NCBI RefSeq assembly: GCF_000758325.1
Contig: NZ_CP009459.1
Span: 3,410,001 to 3,474,000 of the forward strand
Source: Cedecea neteri
GTDB taxonomy: Bacteria > Pseudomonadota > Gammaproteobacteria > Enterobacterales > Enterobacteriaceae
DNA length: 64,000 bases
Direction of reading: 5' to 3'
Each line of letters starts with the position of its first letter. Positions within the stretch are counted from its first letter, which is position 1. Below the pieces are notes generated by a model. It searched no databases. It saw only the letters and a list, made by a program, of their open reading frames with translations, and was not told the origin of the DNA. The position numbers and the translations under genes were made by a program. This document shows positions 34,969 through 43,903 of the stretch, one piece after another.

Positions 34969-36080
34969 TGGTCACCACCCTGCACCTGGCCCGGCAACTG
35001 CTGGGCTTTAACACCATCAACCCGCCGGGCAGCGAAGCAGATTGCATGCGGTTCTTTGCCAACTGGCTTAGCGATAGCGGGTTTGATGTTTCGCTGTCAT
35101 CGTTCGGCGAGGGACGCTGTAATCTTATCGCCCGGCTGCCCGGAGCGAAGACAGGTAAACCACTGGCCTTCACCGGGCATCTGGATACAGTCCCGTTGGG
35201 CAATACCCGGTGGCAGTACGATCCTTTCGGCTCGCAGATGGAAGACGGGCGTCTTTATGGACGCGGCTCCAGCGATATGAAAGCGGCAATAGCCGCGTTT
35301 GCCGTGGCATGCGTAAAGCTGCGGGAAACTATCCTCGCCGGACGTGGCGCGCTATTGCTGATTACCGGCGGAGAAGAGACCGGCTGCGACGGTGCGCGGG
35401 CACTGATTGCCTCCGCAAAGTTGCCGGACGTGGGGGCGCTTATCGTCGGTGAGCCTACCGCGAACTATCCGGTTATCGGCCATAAAGGCGCACTCTGGCT
35501 ACGCTGCGAAACTCGAGGGAAAACCGCCCACGGCGCGATGCCGGAGCTGGGCATTAATGCTATCTATCTGGCGGCGGATGCGCTGGGTAAAATCCAACAT
35601 TTTTCGCCGGGCGCGCCGCATCCACTAATGAAGCAGCCCACGGTGAATGTCGGCTGTATTCACGGCGGGCTAAATATTAATTCCGTGCCGGACCACACGC
35701 GTTTCGATGTCGATATCCGCAGCGCGCCCAATTTACAGCATGCCACCATCCGCCAGCAGCTGACTTCACTGCTTGGCGAGAGCGTCACGGTGTCGACGCT
35801 AGTCGATCTGCCCGCAGTACTCAGCGAGCAAGAACACGCGTGGATAAAACAGGTTTATCAGCGCTGTCAGCCACTGCACACCACGCCGCTTGAGCCTCGC
35901 GTAGTGCCATACTTTACAGACGCTTCTCTGTTGCTGCCTGCGTTGGGAAACCCGCCCTGTATTATTCTTGGCCCCGGCGAGCCGTCTATGGCTCATCAAA
36001 CCGACGAGTATTGTCTGCTCAGCCGAATGGAGGAAGCCGAGCAGCTGTACGGGGAGATTATTCGCGACTGGATGGCGTAG
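34968..36080 (+). CDS. M20-family metallopeptidase / deacylase (ArgE/DapE-like)
   Basis: 370 residues. Zinc ligands and catalytic residues are in order: T-G-H-L-D-T-V, S-S-D-M-K-A, G-G-E-E-T-G and the distal M-A-H-Q-T-D-E-Y. The dimerisation lid contains G-K-T-A-H-G-A-M-P. These enzymes remove acyl or succinyl groups from amines, or cleave small peptides, in the cytosol. Last gene of the operon, coupled by TGATG. Its presence suggests the imported compound carries an N-acyl or amide bond. Confidence 0.88.
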   Translation: MVTTLHLARQLLGFNTINPPGSEADCMRFFANWLSDSGFDVSLSSFGEGRCNLIARLPGAKTGKPLAFTGHLDTVPLGNTRWQYDPFGSQMEDGRLYGRGSSDMKAAIAAFAVACVKLRETILAGRGALLLITGGEETGCDGARALIASAKLPDVGALIVGEPTANYPVIGHKGALWLRCETRGKTAHGAMPELGINAIYLAADALGKIQHFSPGAPHPLMKQPTVNVGCIHGGLNINSVPDHTRFDVDIRSAPNLQHATIRQQLTSLLGESVTVSTLVDLPAVLSEQEHAWIKQVYQRCQPLHTTPLEPRVVPYFTDASLLLPALGNPPCIILGPGEPSMAHQTDEYCLLSRMEEAEQLYGEIIRDWMA

Positions 36081-36105
36081 ACCGCTAGTGGAAGAAGCAA
36101 AATAT

Positions 36106-36122
36106 AAGTGACAACGTCACTT
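36106..36122. promoter_or_regulatory. Palindrome AAGTGAC-AAC-GTCACTT
   Basis: Perfect 7-bp arms with a 3-bp centre, 26 bp after the M20 stop and about 220 bp before the DUF1345 gene. The same arms recur at 47843-47859 and 55960-55976, so it is a candidate binding site of an unidentified dimeric regulator. Confidence 0.45.
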
Positions 36123-36341
36123 GAGGCCGATGCTGTGCGGTCAATTCGCCACCAGCGCCAGTGACTCTCGTTCAAAGGTGTGTTCATCATGCTTAGCACT
36201 CGCATGCAGCTCATCATTTTCTCCCTCATTAGTTTCACTCGCAACAGCTGTGGCCGGGAATAGCTGTTATAAACAATGCTGCCGCTAACTCTTTCCTTCG
36301 TCTACAGTTAACTGACCTAAGTCCCGCAGAATAAACATCCC

Positions 36342-37001
36342 ATGGCATTTGCGCTAAAAACCCATCTCTTTGCCCGCTTTCGACTATTGATTTCAGTGGC
36401 TGCCGGTGTCGTTTGTTACTTCGCCCTTCCCGCTCAGCTTGGCACGCTGCAGCGGCTGTTGATCGGCTGGAATGTTTTGGCCTGGCTTTATCTGCTCTTT
36501 ATCTGGTTTCGCATGCTGCGAACGGAAGTCTGCGACATCCCGCGAATAGCAAGGGTACAGGACCAAAGTGCCGCACTCGTGTTAAGCCTGCTTATCTTTG
36601 CCTGTATGGCAAGCCTTGTGGCGATCATGAGCGAACTACCATCGCTGCGTTCTCTGTCGGGAACCCCGCTTGTGCTGCATATTTTACTGACGGCATTAAC
36701 GCTTATCGTCTCCTGGACATTGCTGCCCAGTGTTTTCGCGATGCACTATGCGCATCAACATTATTTGCATCGCAGCAAAGACATCACTCCAATGATCTTT
36801 CCTGATAAACCGAGCGACCCGGATTATTGGGACTTCCTTTATTACTCTTTCACCATCGCCGTTGCCGCACAAACGGCCGATGTGGCAACGGGCACAACCG
36901 GCATGCGCAAAATAACCCTGCTGCAGTCGGTTATCTCCTTTATCTTCAACCTGGCGATTCTGGGACTTTCCGTCAATGTGGGAGCCGGATTGTTGAGTTA
37001 A
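36342..37001 (+). CDS. DUF1345 integral membrane protein
   Basis: 219 residues with five to six hydrophobic helices. The D-Y-W-D-F-L-Y-Y-S-F-T-I-A-V-A-A-Q-T-A-D-V segment and the H-Y-A-H-Q-H-Y region are hallmarks of DUF1345. Role unknown; it stands alone. Confidence 0.85.
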   Translation: MAFALKTHLFARFRLLISVAAGVVCYFALPAQLGTLQRLLIGWNVLAWLYLLFIWFRMLRTEVCDIPRIARVQDQSAALVLSLLIFACMASLVAIMSELPSLRSLSGTPLVLHILLTALTLIVSWTLLPSVFAMHYAHQHYLHRSKDITPMIFPDKPSDPDYWDFLYYSFTIAVAAQTADVATGTTGMRKITLLQSVISFIFNLAILGLSVNVGAGLLS

Positions 37002-37088
37002 GCTTTTTGAGCAAGCAGACATTTCATGAATGCCGGACAAAACAGGCTATAATTTAACCAGTGACGCTGTATGTAAAGGTGAAACACG

Positions 37089-37169
37089 ATGCCTAATCCC
37101 TTTGATGCTTGCATGTCTATCGCCCTGATCTTAGGCGCATTACATGAAATGGGATTGATTCCCTGGTAG
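37089..37169 (+). CDS. Small ORF (26 aa), possible micropeptide
   Basis: ATG 37089 to TAG 37169, with AAAGGTGA upstream. The sequence has a hydrophobic middle (S-I-A-L-I-L-G-A-L) and ends L-I-P-W. It is the only feature in the 277-bp gap before the glycosyltransferase gene. Translation is supported only by the ribosome site. Confidence 0.4.
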   Translation: MPNPFDACMSIALILGALHEMGLIPW

Positions 37170-37278
37170 TGTGATGTCTGGAAATTGACAGCAGACTAAA
37201 TCTCATTAAGGTGAGAGACGTACATAGCGCTGCGTTTACCGGAGCAGCGTCCTACTTCTGTTGCGTCTCAGGAACCCC

Positions 37279-38289
37279 ATGACACCTACGCTTCAAACTT
37301 TTGTCGGAAGTTTGCTCCAGGATGATAAAACGCTCGTCGCCTCTTACGATCTTGAGTCCTTATCGCCCGACCTGAAAAATACTCTTCAGCTACAGACTTT
37401 GCGCCAGCCTGGCATTTATAACTATGCCTTATCCCCCTTTTCACTCGATTATCGCAGCGTTCAGCGACTCTGTGTTATCAACGGGATGGGCGTCACGCTG
37501 GGGGATTCACTGATGGGTATTTCGGCGCTGCACGCAATCAAAACCATTAACCCTAAACTTCACTTGACGGTGCTGCGCCCTCATACCTGCCAGGCTTATG
37601 TAGAAGAAATTTATCGACTCGCGGCTAACGTGATCGATGAGCTGCATTTTATGCCTCAGGAAATGACTTCACTGGCGGGATATGATGCGCTGATTGACGC
37701 CGGGAATCAGCTCTTCCGGGAGGATTTCGCCACTCTGGAAATGCATGATTTTTTCCTGCGCCACCTTGGTATTGCCCCTGAGTCTGTCTCCGAAGAGATA
37801 AAAACAAACCGCTGGCTTCGTGACGGCATGCCAGAGCAAGTTTCTCCGTTGGCAGGTCGTTACGTACTATTCAATCACCGTGCCAGCACTCCGCTTCGTG
37901 ACATCCCGGCTGCGGTGCTCGTTGAATTTGTAACGCATATCTATCAGCAACACGGCCTACCCGTTGCAGGATTTGGCAAAATAGATCACCCGCAGTTTAT
38001 CGATCTTTCTTCACGCTCAAGAAATACCGCAGACTTTATCGCCATTATCCGCCACGCCAGTAAAGTCTATACCTGTGATTCGTCGGCTTTGCATATTGCC
38101 GCAGCCTTTGAGGTGCCTACAACGGCCTATTTTAACGCCATCAAACCGGCGCTGCGGGCGGCTTATTACCCGCTGTGCAAAAGCGTTGATCTGGGCACTG
38201 AGCGCTCTGTGCTGTTGCACCAAAGTGAAGATAGCGAGTTGCTAAAAGAGATTGAGAATAACTACCGGCGTTATCTTGCCGCTTTATAG
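37279..38289 (+). CDS. Glycosyltransferase family 9 (heptosyltransferase-like) protein
   Basis: 336 residues from ATG 37279, with CAGGA upstream. The C-terminal nucleotide-sugar domain carries T-C-D-S-S-A-L-H-I-A-A-A, the GT9 donor-site motif, and the N-terminal G-D-S-L-M-G-I-S-A-L-H matches the acceptor lobe. Relatives (WaaC/WaaF/WaaQ) add heptose to lipopolysaccharide core. It is isolated from any LPS cluster, so the acceptor is uncertain. Confidence 0.82.
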   Translation: MTPTLQTFVGSLLQDDKTLVASYDLESLSPDLKNTLQLQTLRQPGIYNYALSPFSLDYRSVQRLCVINGMGVTLGDSLMGISALHAIKTINPKLHLTVLRPHTCQAYVEEIYRLAANVIDELHFMPQEMTSLAGYDALIDAGNQLFREDFATLEMHDFFLRHLGIAPESVSEEIKTNRWLRDGMPEQVSPLAGRYVLFNHRASTPLRDIPAAVLVEFVTHIYQQHGLPVAGFGKIDHPQFIDLSSRSRNTADFIAIIRHASKVYTCDSSALHIAAAFEVPTTAYFNAIKPALRAAYYPLCKSVDLGTERSVLLHQSEDSELLKEIENNYRRYLAAL

Positions 38290-38300
38290 CGCCAGAAAAG

Positions 38301-38322
38301 CTGGCCGTAATAGTACGGCCAG
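38301..38322 (-). terminator. Stem-loop terminator of the periplasmic-protein gene
   Basis: CTGGCCGTA / TACGGCCAG, a 9-bp perfect stem with a 4-nt loop between two convergent genes. Reading leftward it is followed by CTTTTC. Confidence 0.6.
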
Positions 38323-38329
38323 CCCAGGA

Positions 38330-38779
38330 CTATTTGTTGATGCCAATAACGAGTACGGTTGATTTCTTACATTGATTATCCTGGCAAATACCGGAGAACC
38401 AGATCTGCCCTTTGCCGATGGCCAGCCCCTGATAATTTGCAAAAAGATCCTGATATAACTGTGATTTTACTGCCGCCACCAAATCGGGTGTAAAAATAGC
38501 ATCATAGTTTTTAATGAACTGCTGCGGCGTTTTGATCTGCACTTTTTTACCCGCCAGCGTGACCTTTATCGGGTATGAAACCAGTTTTGCCACCTCAGTT
38601 TTATTCTGCGCGACGACCTGCGTTTTGAAGTTATCGAAAAAAGCATGATAGTTCTGATGAGAGCTAAACAACTGATCCAGATTCGCATCCATCTCCTGCT
38701 CGGTGGCCGCAAACGCCGAACCGGACAAGGCAAATGTCGACACCAGTAACAGCCTGGCGAGTAGCGATGTAAACTTCAT
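38330..38779 (-). CDS. Periplasmic protein of unknown function
   Basis: 149 residues. Signal peptide K-F-T-S-L-L-A-R-L-L-L with cleavage after G-S-A-F-A-A. The mature domain is helical then beta, with two Cys close together (G-I-C-Q-D-N-Q-C-K-K) likely forming a disulfide. No family recognised with confidence. ATG 38779 lies after AAGGG. Confidence 0.75.
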   Translation of the reverse strand: MKFTSLLARLLLVSTFALSGSAFAATEQEMDANLDQLFSSHQNYHAFFDNFKTQVVAQNKTEVAKLVSYPIKVTLAGKKVQIKTPQQFIKNYDAIFTPDLVAAVKSQLYQDLFANYQGLAIGKGQIWFSGICQDNQCKKSTVLVIGINK

Positions 38780-38959
38780 AAAATATACCCCTTGCCTTAA
38801 ATATCATTGAATTATCTTATTTATATCGTTTTACATTCTCTGTCTGACACACGCTTTGATGTGCCGGGAAGCCAACAGGCATTCCCCTGGCGGCATCATA
38901 TATGATATAATTTTGACCAATCCATTGATTTTAAATAAAAGTAAACAAATCGTATTAAT

Positions 38960-39130
38960 ATGAAACAACTTTTTCTGGCGCTCTGCTTTTTCATTCCCTT
39001 CAAAATGTCCATGGCTTCCGTCAGCGGGACCTTTGACGTGAGAATGACTATTCTGCCAAAGCCTCTGCCGCCGAAAGTGACTAAAATTAAACTTTCAGCA
39101 GATACGGTGATGATCATTAATGAATGGTAG
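38960..39130 (+). CDS. Small exported protein (56 aa)
   Basis: ATG 38960 to TAG 39130. A good signal peptide (K-Q-L-F-L-A-L-C-F-F-I-P-F, cleavage near S-M-A-S) is followed by a short beta-like mature region V-S-G-T-F-D-V-R-M-T-I. A strong terminator follows the stop at 39178. The ribosome site is weak. Possibly a small periplasmic or fimbria-related peptide; no family known to me. Confidence 0.55.
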   Translation: MKQLFLALCFFIPFKMSMASVSGTFDVRMTILPKPLPPKVTKIKLSADTVMIINEW

Positions 39131-39177
39131 CGTTTTTATTCACCTGACAATCCATATGGCGATAATTCTCCGCCACT

Positions 39178-39212
39178 AAAAAGCCGCTGACGGAATCCAC
39201 CAGCGGCTTTTT
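39178..39212. terminator. Bidirectional rho-independent terminator
   Basis: AAAAAGCCGCTG (39178-39189) pairs perfectly with CAGCGGCTTTTT (39201-39212) between the 56-aa gene and the convergent VOC gene. Confidence 0.88.
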
Positions 39213-39236
39213 GTTGTTGATTCAGACTATCCGATC

Positions 39237-39608
39237 TTAACGTTCTATTCTTTGCCCAACGTCTATCCGGTTCCCGTCAGGGTCGGCAAACACAAATGCC
39301 CGCAGACCATAATCTTTATCCTGAAGCCCCTTAATGATCCTGGCGCCTGCCTGCTGGCAAAGTGTAAACAGCGCACTGGCGTCATCCACCAAAAGATGTG
39401 CCACCGGGAAATTCGCCGCCTTATGCTGCGGTTGCAGCGTCAAGTGGAGCTCACTTCCCCCCTGTTTGAGGATAACAAACCCAACCGGATCGCCATTTTG
39501 AAACGTCTGGCAGAACCCTAACCCGTCCACGTAAAAAGCTTTTGCCTGCTGTATATCTTTTACCGGCAATATAGCCGCTATACGGCCAAATCCTACAGTG
39601 AAATCCAT
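39237..39608 (-). CDS. VOC-superfamily (glyoxalase/bleomycin-resistance-like) protein
   Basis: 123 residues from ATG 39608, which follows GAGG; an in-frame 39644 start is less likely. The paired beta-alpha-beta3 modules are visible as I-L-P-V-K-D-I-Q-Q-A-K-A-F-Y and A-F-V-F-A-D-P-D-G-N-R-I-D-V. Typical uses are antibiotic binding or small-molecule lyase/dioxygenase chemistry. Substrate not apparent. Confidence 0.82.
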   Translation of the reverse strand: MDFTVGFGRIAAILPVKDIQQAKAFYVDGLGFCQTFQNGDPVGFVILKQGGSELHLTLQPQHKAANFPVAHLLVDDASALFTLCQQAGARIIKGLQDKDYGLRAFVFADPDGNRIDVGQRIER

Positions 39609-39737
39609 TCGCAACCTCGTGATTGACTGAAATGTGGCCATCAATGCAGACGGTGCCGCAACTGATGCATTTCATTCTGATGCCGGACGGTGCCAGAGTG
39701 AACTCATCATATCCAGGCGCTCAGCCTCGCACAAAGC

Positions 39738-41291
39738 TTATCGGCTGGAGCCGTTTGCCCCATATTTATTACGCTTATGCTGATACAGCAATTCATCTGC
39801 TTTCAATAGCGCAGTTTCTAAGGTATCACCGGCCGCCATCTGGTAGCTCCCGTAGGAAAAAGCGACCATTTTCTGTTCGTCAATCGTCAGCAGGTAATCC
39901 TGGATACGAGCGATCACTTCGTTCGATTTACTCAGACTGTAATCAATCAGGATCAGGCTAAACTCATCTCCGCCGAGGCGAATACCATAGTCGCTCTTAC
40001 GGATAGATTGCGCCAGCGCTCTGCCCAGATACTGAATAGCCCGGTCTCCCATCGCGTGGCCAAGCGTATCGTTAATCCTTTTCAAGCCGTCGCTATCAAT
40101 AGAAATAACCGTAACCGCGATATTGTTATTTAACAGTCCCTGGATCTTCCGTTCCAGAGAGGACGTCAGCACCTTGCGGTTATATAGCCCCGTCATCGCG
40201 TCGGTCATATTATCGTGAGACAGCGACCGGTGGCGATTGAGCTGCTTTCTGGCGTAGCGACAAAGTAGCCAGGTTCCAAACAAATAGAGCGCGATTAACC
40301 AAAGAATAGCGATCAGGAAGTAAATGCCGTCCAGCTGGATGTGCAGCGTATAGTAACCGGTGATTTTTTCCGCGTAGGAAATGGGCGTAAAAGACTTCAG
40401 CACAGGATGATGGAAGCTAATTTTTGCGCCTGTGGCATTGTCGGTGACGTAGAGGGATAAAAAATGCCATAACAGCGGCCTTTCTGCCGTATAGAAGGAT
40501 GTCGCCAGATCGCCGATATTAATATCGGTAATAAACAGTCCTTTTATTTCTTCGCGTTGAAATACCGGCGTAATCATACTGATGATATTTTTATGGGTGT
40601 AGCCATCATTATAAATATGCGAAACAATATTTTCGCCCTGACGCAGATCGGCTAATGCAGAATCATCAATATTAATGGTCTTCGCGCTGCGATCGATATC
40701 TATACGACCATTTTCACTCACCAGCCAGTTATTAAAGGTATAATGATGGGTATCTACAAGTTTATCAATATAAATGTAGTTATTTTTCAGGTCGATATAA
40801 TAGCGTGTATTGTTGAAAACATAGCCACTGTAGTTGGAGAAACTGTATTTAGACACGGCACGGGTGGCGTTGTCTTGTACTACGATAAGCACCGCCGTAT
40901 CGCCCGCCCAGCTGACGCAGGATGGATTACGCGTTTGCAACGTCCCCTTAAGCGTGGTTAGTTTTTGGCCGGCGAGATTCAAGCCATAAACGCCATTTAA
41001 TGATTCAGCATATTTACAAACATCAATTTTTGTATTCGCAACGTTTGTTATGCCTGATGGTGCAGAGGAAAAAGCGCGAGAGAGTCGGAAAGCCGCATTC
41101 TGGTTAATATACTCTTCATGAAACAACGCAGACTTACCATTTTCTGCAATGTACCCCATGTAACTCTTTAGATCCCGGTATTCTCGAAATACAAATCCGG
41201 CAAATATCAGCGTCGTCAAAATAACGATAAGTATAATGGTGTTGATATATTTTAGCGGCGACAAGATGGTGTAATCCCTTGAAAATCCCAC
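39738..41291 (-). CDS. dgcJ: DgcJ-like membrane diguanylate cyclase
   Basis: 517 residues. N-terminal helix (about 18-35), a large periplasmic sensor with strong likeness to E. coli DgcJ/YeaJ (L-K-G-T-L-Q-T, N-N-W-L-V-S-E-N-G-R-I-D-I-D, E-R-P-L-L-W-H-F-L), a second helix (about 330-350) and a C-terminal GGDEF domain. The active site is R-L-G-G-D-E-F with an intact RxxD inhibitory site (R-K-S-D) five residues before it. It makes cyclic di-GMP at the inner membrane in response to a periplasmic cue. Orthology to dgcJ is likely, not certain, since gene context differs. Confidence 0.85.
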   Translation of the reverse strand: MGFSRDYTILSPLKYINTIILIVILTTLIFAGFVFREYRDLKSYMGYIAENGKSALFHEEYINQNAAFRLSRAFSSAPSGITNVANTKIDVCKYAESLNGVYGLNLAGQKLTTLKGTLQTRNPSCVSWAGDTAVLIVVQDNATRAVSKYSFSNYSGYVFNNTRYYIDLKNNYIYIDKLVDTHHYTFNNWLVSENGRIDIDRSAKTINIDDSALADLRQGENIVSHIYNDGYTHKNIISMITPVFQREEIKGLFITDINIGDLATSFYTAERPLLWHFLSLYVTDNATGAKISFHHPVLKSFTPISYAEKITGYYTLHIQLDGIYFLIAILWLIALYLFGTWLLCRYARKQLNRHRSLSHDNMTDAMTGLYNRKVLTSSLERKIQGLLNNNIAVTVISIDSDGLKRINDTLGHAMGDRAIQYLGRALAQSIRKSDYGIRLGGDEFSLILIDYSLSKSNEVIARIQDYLLTIDEQKMVAFSYGSYQMAAGDTLETALLKADELLYQHKRNKYGANGSSR

Positions 41292-41373
41292 TTGTAGGGT
41301 AGGCCCGAGTATAGCATAGCGATAAGACGGCGATGACCTGGCAGGTAGAAAATTCCTGGTTGCAGCGTGTCAA

Positions 41374-42303
41374 TTAAGGGACCAGGGTACGACAGACGTT
41401 CAATACGAGCTTGCGTAACCAGCGGTGCGCGAGATCAGCCTCTGAGCGTGGATGCCACATCTGAGAAACGACGATCGGGCTTGTATTCACCGGCAGCTCA
41501 AACATTGCCAGCCTGGCGTTATCGCCCACCACCTCACGAACATGTTGATTAAGCAGGAAAGAATATGGGACCAGGGCAATCAGATCTGACCCCTGAGCCA
41601 CCTTTAATGACGCCGGAAATCCCGGCACGACGGCGGCAATTTTTCGTGATAGCCCCCTTTTCTCCAGCGCCTCATCTACGGGGCCGTGCGTGGAGCGGAT
41701 ACGACGGGAGGCGACCACGTGCCCATAGGTGAGATACTGCGCTACGGTTATCTCAGAGAACCCGGCCAGTGGATGACCGACCCGAACGACACCGACAAAG
41801 CGATCGCGAAACAGAGCCTGAAGCCTTATTTCCGGGCCCATTTCGCCCATTACGCCAATTTCAAGGTCGACCAGGCCTTCGCGCAGATGACGCGGACCTT
41901 TTTCAGGTTTCGAAGTAAAGCACAGTTGAACACCCGGTGCTTCTGCCGCTGCGGCGGCAATAAGCGACGGCGCAAATGCCTCAATAAAGCCGTCATTGGC
42001 TCTGATAATAAATTCGCACGCCAGCGTGGAAAGGGACAACTCTGCCGTGGAGGGGCTCAGTAAGGCTCGAGCCTCGAGCGCAGCGTTTCTCGCCCGGTCA
42101 CGAATCGCTTCGGCATAAGGCGTTAGCACCATATTTCTTCCCGCTCTGACCAGCAGAGGATCGCCGGTTGCTGCCCGCAGACGACTCAGCGTACGGCTCA
42201 TCGCCGACGAGCTGAGCCCCAGACGCCGGGCAGCGCCGACCACGCTCCCTTCAGCAAGAAAGGTATCCAGCGCAAGCAGCAGATTCAGATCGGGTTCGTT
42301 CAT
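41374..42303 (-). CDS. LysR-family regulator, divergent from MFS pump
   Basis: 309 residues from ATG 42303, with CAGGA at 7 nt; an upstream 42348 start is rejected. Helix-turn-helix G-S-V-V-G-A-A-R-R-L-G-L-S-S-S-A-M-S-R-T-L. The effector domain starts around residue 95. Its divergent partner is a 14-helix MFS exporter, so it probably controls that pump in response to a toxic substrate. Confidence 0.88.
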   Translation of the reverse strand: MNEPDLNLLLALDTFLAEGSVVGAARRLGLSSSAMSRTLSRLRAATGDPLLVRAGRNMVLTPYAEAIRDRARNAALEARALLSPSTAELSLSTLACEFIIRANDGFIEAFAPSLIAAAAAEAPGVQLCFTSKPEKGPRHLREGLVDLEIGVMGEMGPEIRLQALFRDRFVGVVRVGHPLAGFSEITVAQYLTYGHVVASRRIRSTHGPVDEALEKRGLSRKIAAVVPGFPASLKVAQGSDLIALVPYSFLLNQHVREVVGDNARLAMFELPVNTSPIVVSQMWHPRSEADLAHRWLRKLVLNVCRTLVP

Positions 42304-42440
42304 TTTGGCATCCTGTAAAGAGATAAGGCGTCGGATGCAACTGTACACTGCATATCATGCGTCTTCCGCCTGTCTTTAAGTATCACTATATTTGCTGCAC
42401 TGACAACCTGATACTGAGTGCCGCGCCGCGGTAAGGAACC

Positions 42441-43847
42441 ATGATGGAATTATTTTCAACCCAGCCAGGCGATGAAGGTTTACCCGGTCGCCAGCGCCTG
42501 ATGGCAATGCTTGCCGTAATGACGACCGTGACGATGGCCGTATTCGATGGTTCGATGGTGAACATCGCGCTGCCGACTATCGCCAAAGCGCTCGGCGTGC
42601 CTGCGAGCGATGCCGTCTGGGTGGCTAATGGCTACCTGCTGGCCGCCGCCATGACGCTGGCGATTTTCGCCGCGCTGGCGACCCGACTGGGCTTCAGGCA
42701 AATATTTGTTTTCGGGCTGGGCCTGTTTACCCTGGCCTCTGCGGGCTGCGCGCTATCCTCGTCACTGAATATGCTCGTGATAATGCGGATCTTACAGGGA
42801 ATCGGTGGCGCGGCGGTGCTGAGTATCTCTCCGGCAATCCTTCGTTCGGTATTCCCAAACCGCCTGCTCGGCAGGATCCTGGGGCTAAATGCCTTTCTCA
42901 TCGCCACCAGCACGGCCATTGCTCCACTGCTTGGCGGGACGCTGCTCTCCACGCTGGGTTGGGAATGGCTGTTTGCCGTTAATATACCGCTAGGCATTGT
43001 GGCGCTTGTACTGAGCCTGCGCGTGCTGCCGGGTGTTGCAGTCGCCAATCCTAAACCCTTCGATTATGCAGGATCGCTTCTGTCTGCTTTGCTGTTGGGC
43101 TCGCTGATCATGGCCGCCGACAGCTTTACCAAAAGTGAAGGCATGATGTCGGCATTAACTTACAGCGTCATTGCATTGCTTTCCGGCGCTGCCTTTGTCT
43201 GGCGTGAACGTCGCGCCGCACAGCCCGTGCTACCGCTGACCTTGTTCGCTTCCTCACGGTTTTCGCTGGCGGCCATGACGTCGCTGGCCTCGTTCATCGG
43301 GCAAGGAATAACGTTTGTCGCTCTGCCGTTTTTATTCCAGAACGTTTATGGCTACAGCGCATTCGCTTCCGCCCTGCTCTTTACGCCCTGGCCCGTGGGG
43401 ATCATGCTCGCAGCGCCGCGTGCCGGTCGACTTGCCGACAAGCATTCGCCTGCACTTATCGCCACCACAGGCTTAGGCGTGTTTACGGTTGGACTGGTGC
43501 TTTTAGCCCTGCTGCCGGCCCACGCACAGGCGTGGGATATCGGTTTACGTAGTCTGGTGTGCGGCATTGGCTTCGGTATTTTCCAGAGCCCCAACAACCG
43601 GGAAATGATGGCAAACGCCACGCGGGAAAACAGCGGTTATGCCTCAGGCATACTGGCCATTATGCGGACTTTCGGCCAATGCCTGGGCGCGGCGATCGTA
43701 GGTATTATTCTGGCCATTTACGGCAACGCCATATGGCAGGAGCCGCAGGCGATTCGACTCAGCCTTTGGGTTGCTGCAGGTGCAACGCTGCTAGCCATAA
43801 GCTTAAGTGGCCTGCGTACCAGGCAACCCAAACAGCAAAATATTTAG
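42441..43847 (+). CDS. MFS drug exporter, DHA2 (14-helix) family
   Basis: 468 residues, AAGGA before ATG 42441 (ATG 42444 also possible). Motif D1-like D-G-S-M-V-N-I-A-L-P-T-I near the first helix and L-Q-G-I-G-G-A-A-V-L-S in helix 4 are DHA2 marks, as in EmrB/SmvA. It exports cationic or amphipathic drugs with proton influx. An unrelated SRPBCC gene follows after 56 bp. Confidence 0.88.
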   Translation: MMELFSTQPGDEGLPGRQRLMAMLAVMTTVTMAVFDGSMVNIALPTIAKALGVPASDAVWVANGYLLAAAMTLAIFAALATRLGFRQIFVFGLGLFTLASAGCALSSSLNMLVIMRILQGIGGAAVLSISPAILRSVFPNRLLGRILGLNAFLIATSTAIAPLLGGTLLSTLGWEWLFAVNIPLGIVALVLSLRVLPGVAVANPKPFDYAGSLLSALLLGSLIMAADSFTKSEGMMSALTYSVIALLSGAAFVWRERRAAQPVLPLTLFASSRFSLAAMTSLASFIGQGITFVALPFLFQNVYGYSAFASALLFTPWPVGIMLAAPRAGRLADKHSPALIATTGLGVFTVGLVLLALLPAHAQAWDIGLRSLVCGIGFGIFQSPNNREMMANATRENSGYASGILAIMRTFGQCLGAAIVGIILAIYGNAIWQEPQAIRLSLWVAAGATLLAISLSGLRTRQPKQQNI

Positions 43848-43903
43848 CTGAGAAAATGATCTTCAGCCAGGCTATAGAGGTCAATATCCCTCGAGGAAAC
43901 ACC

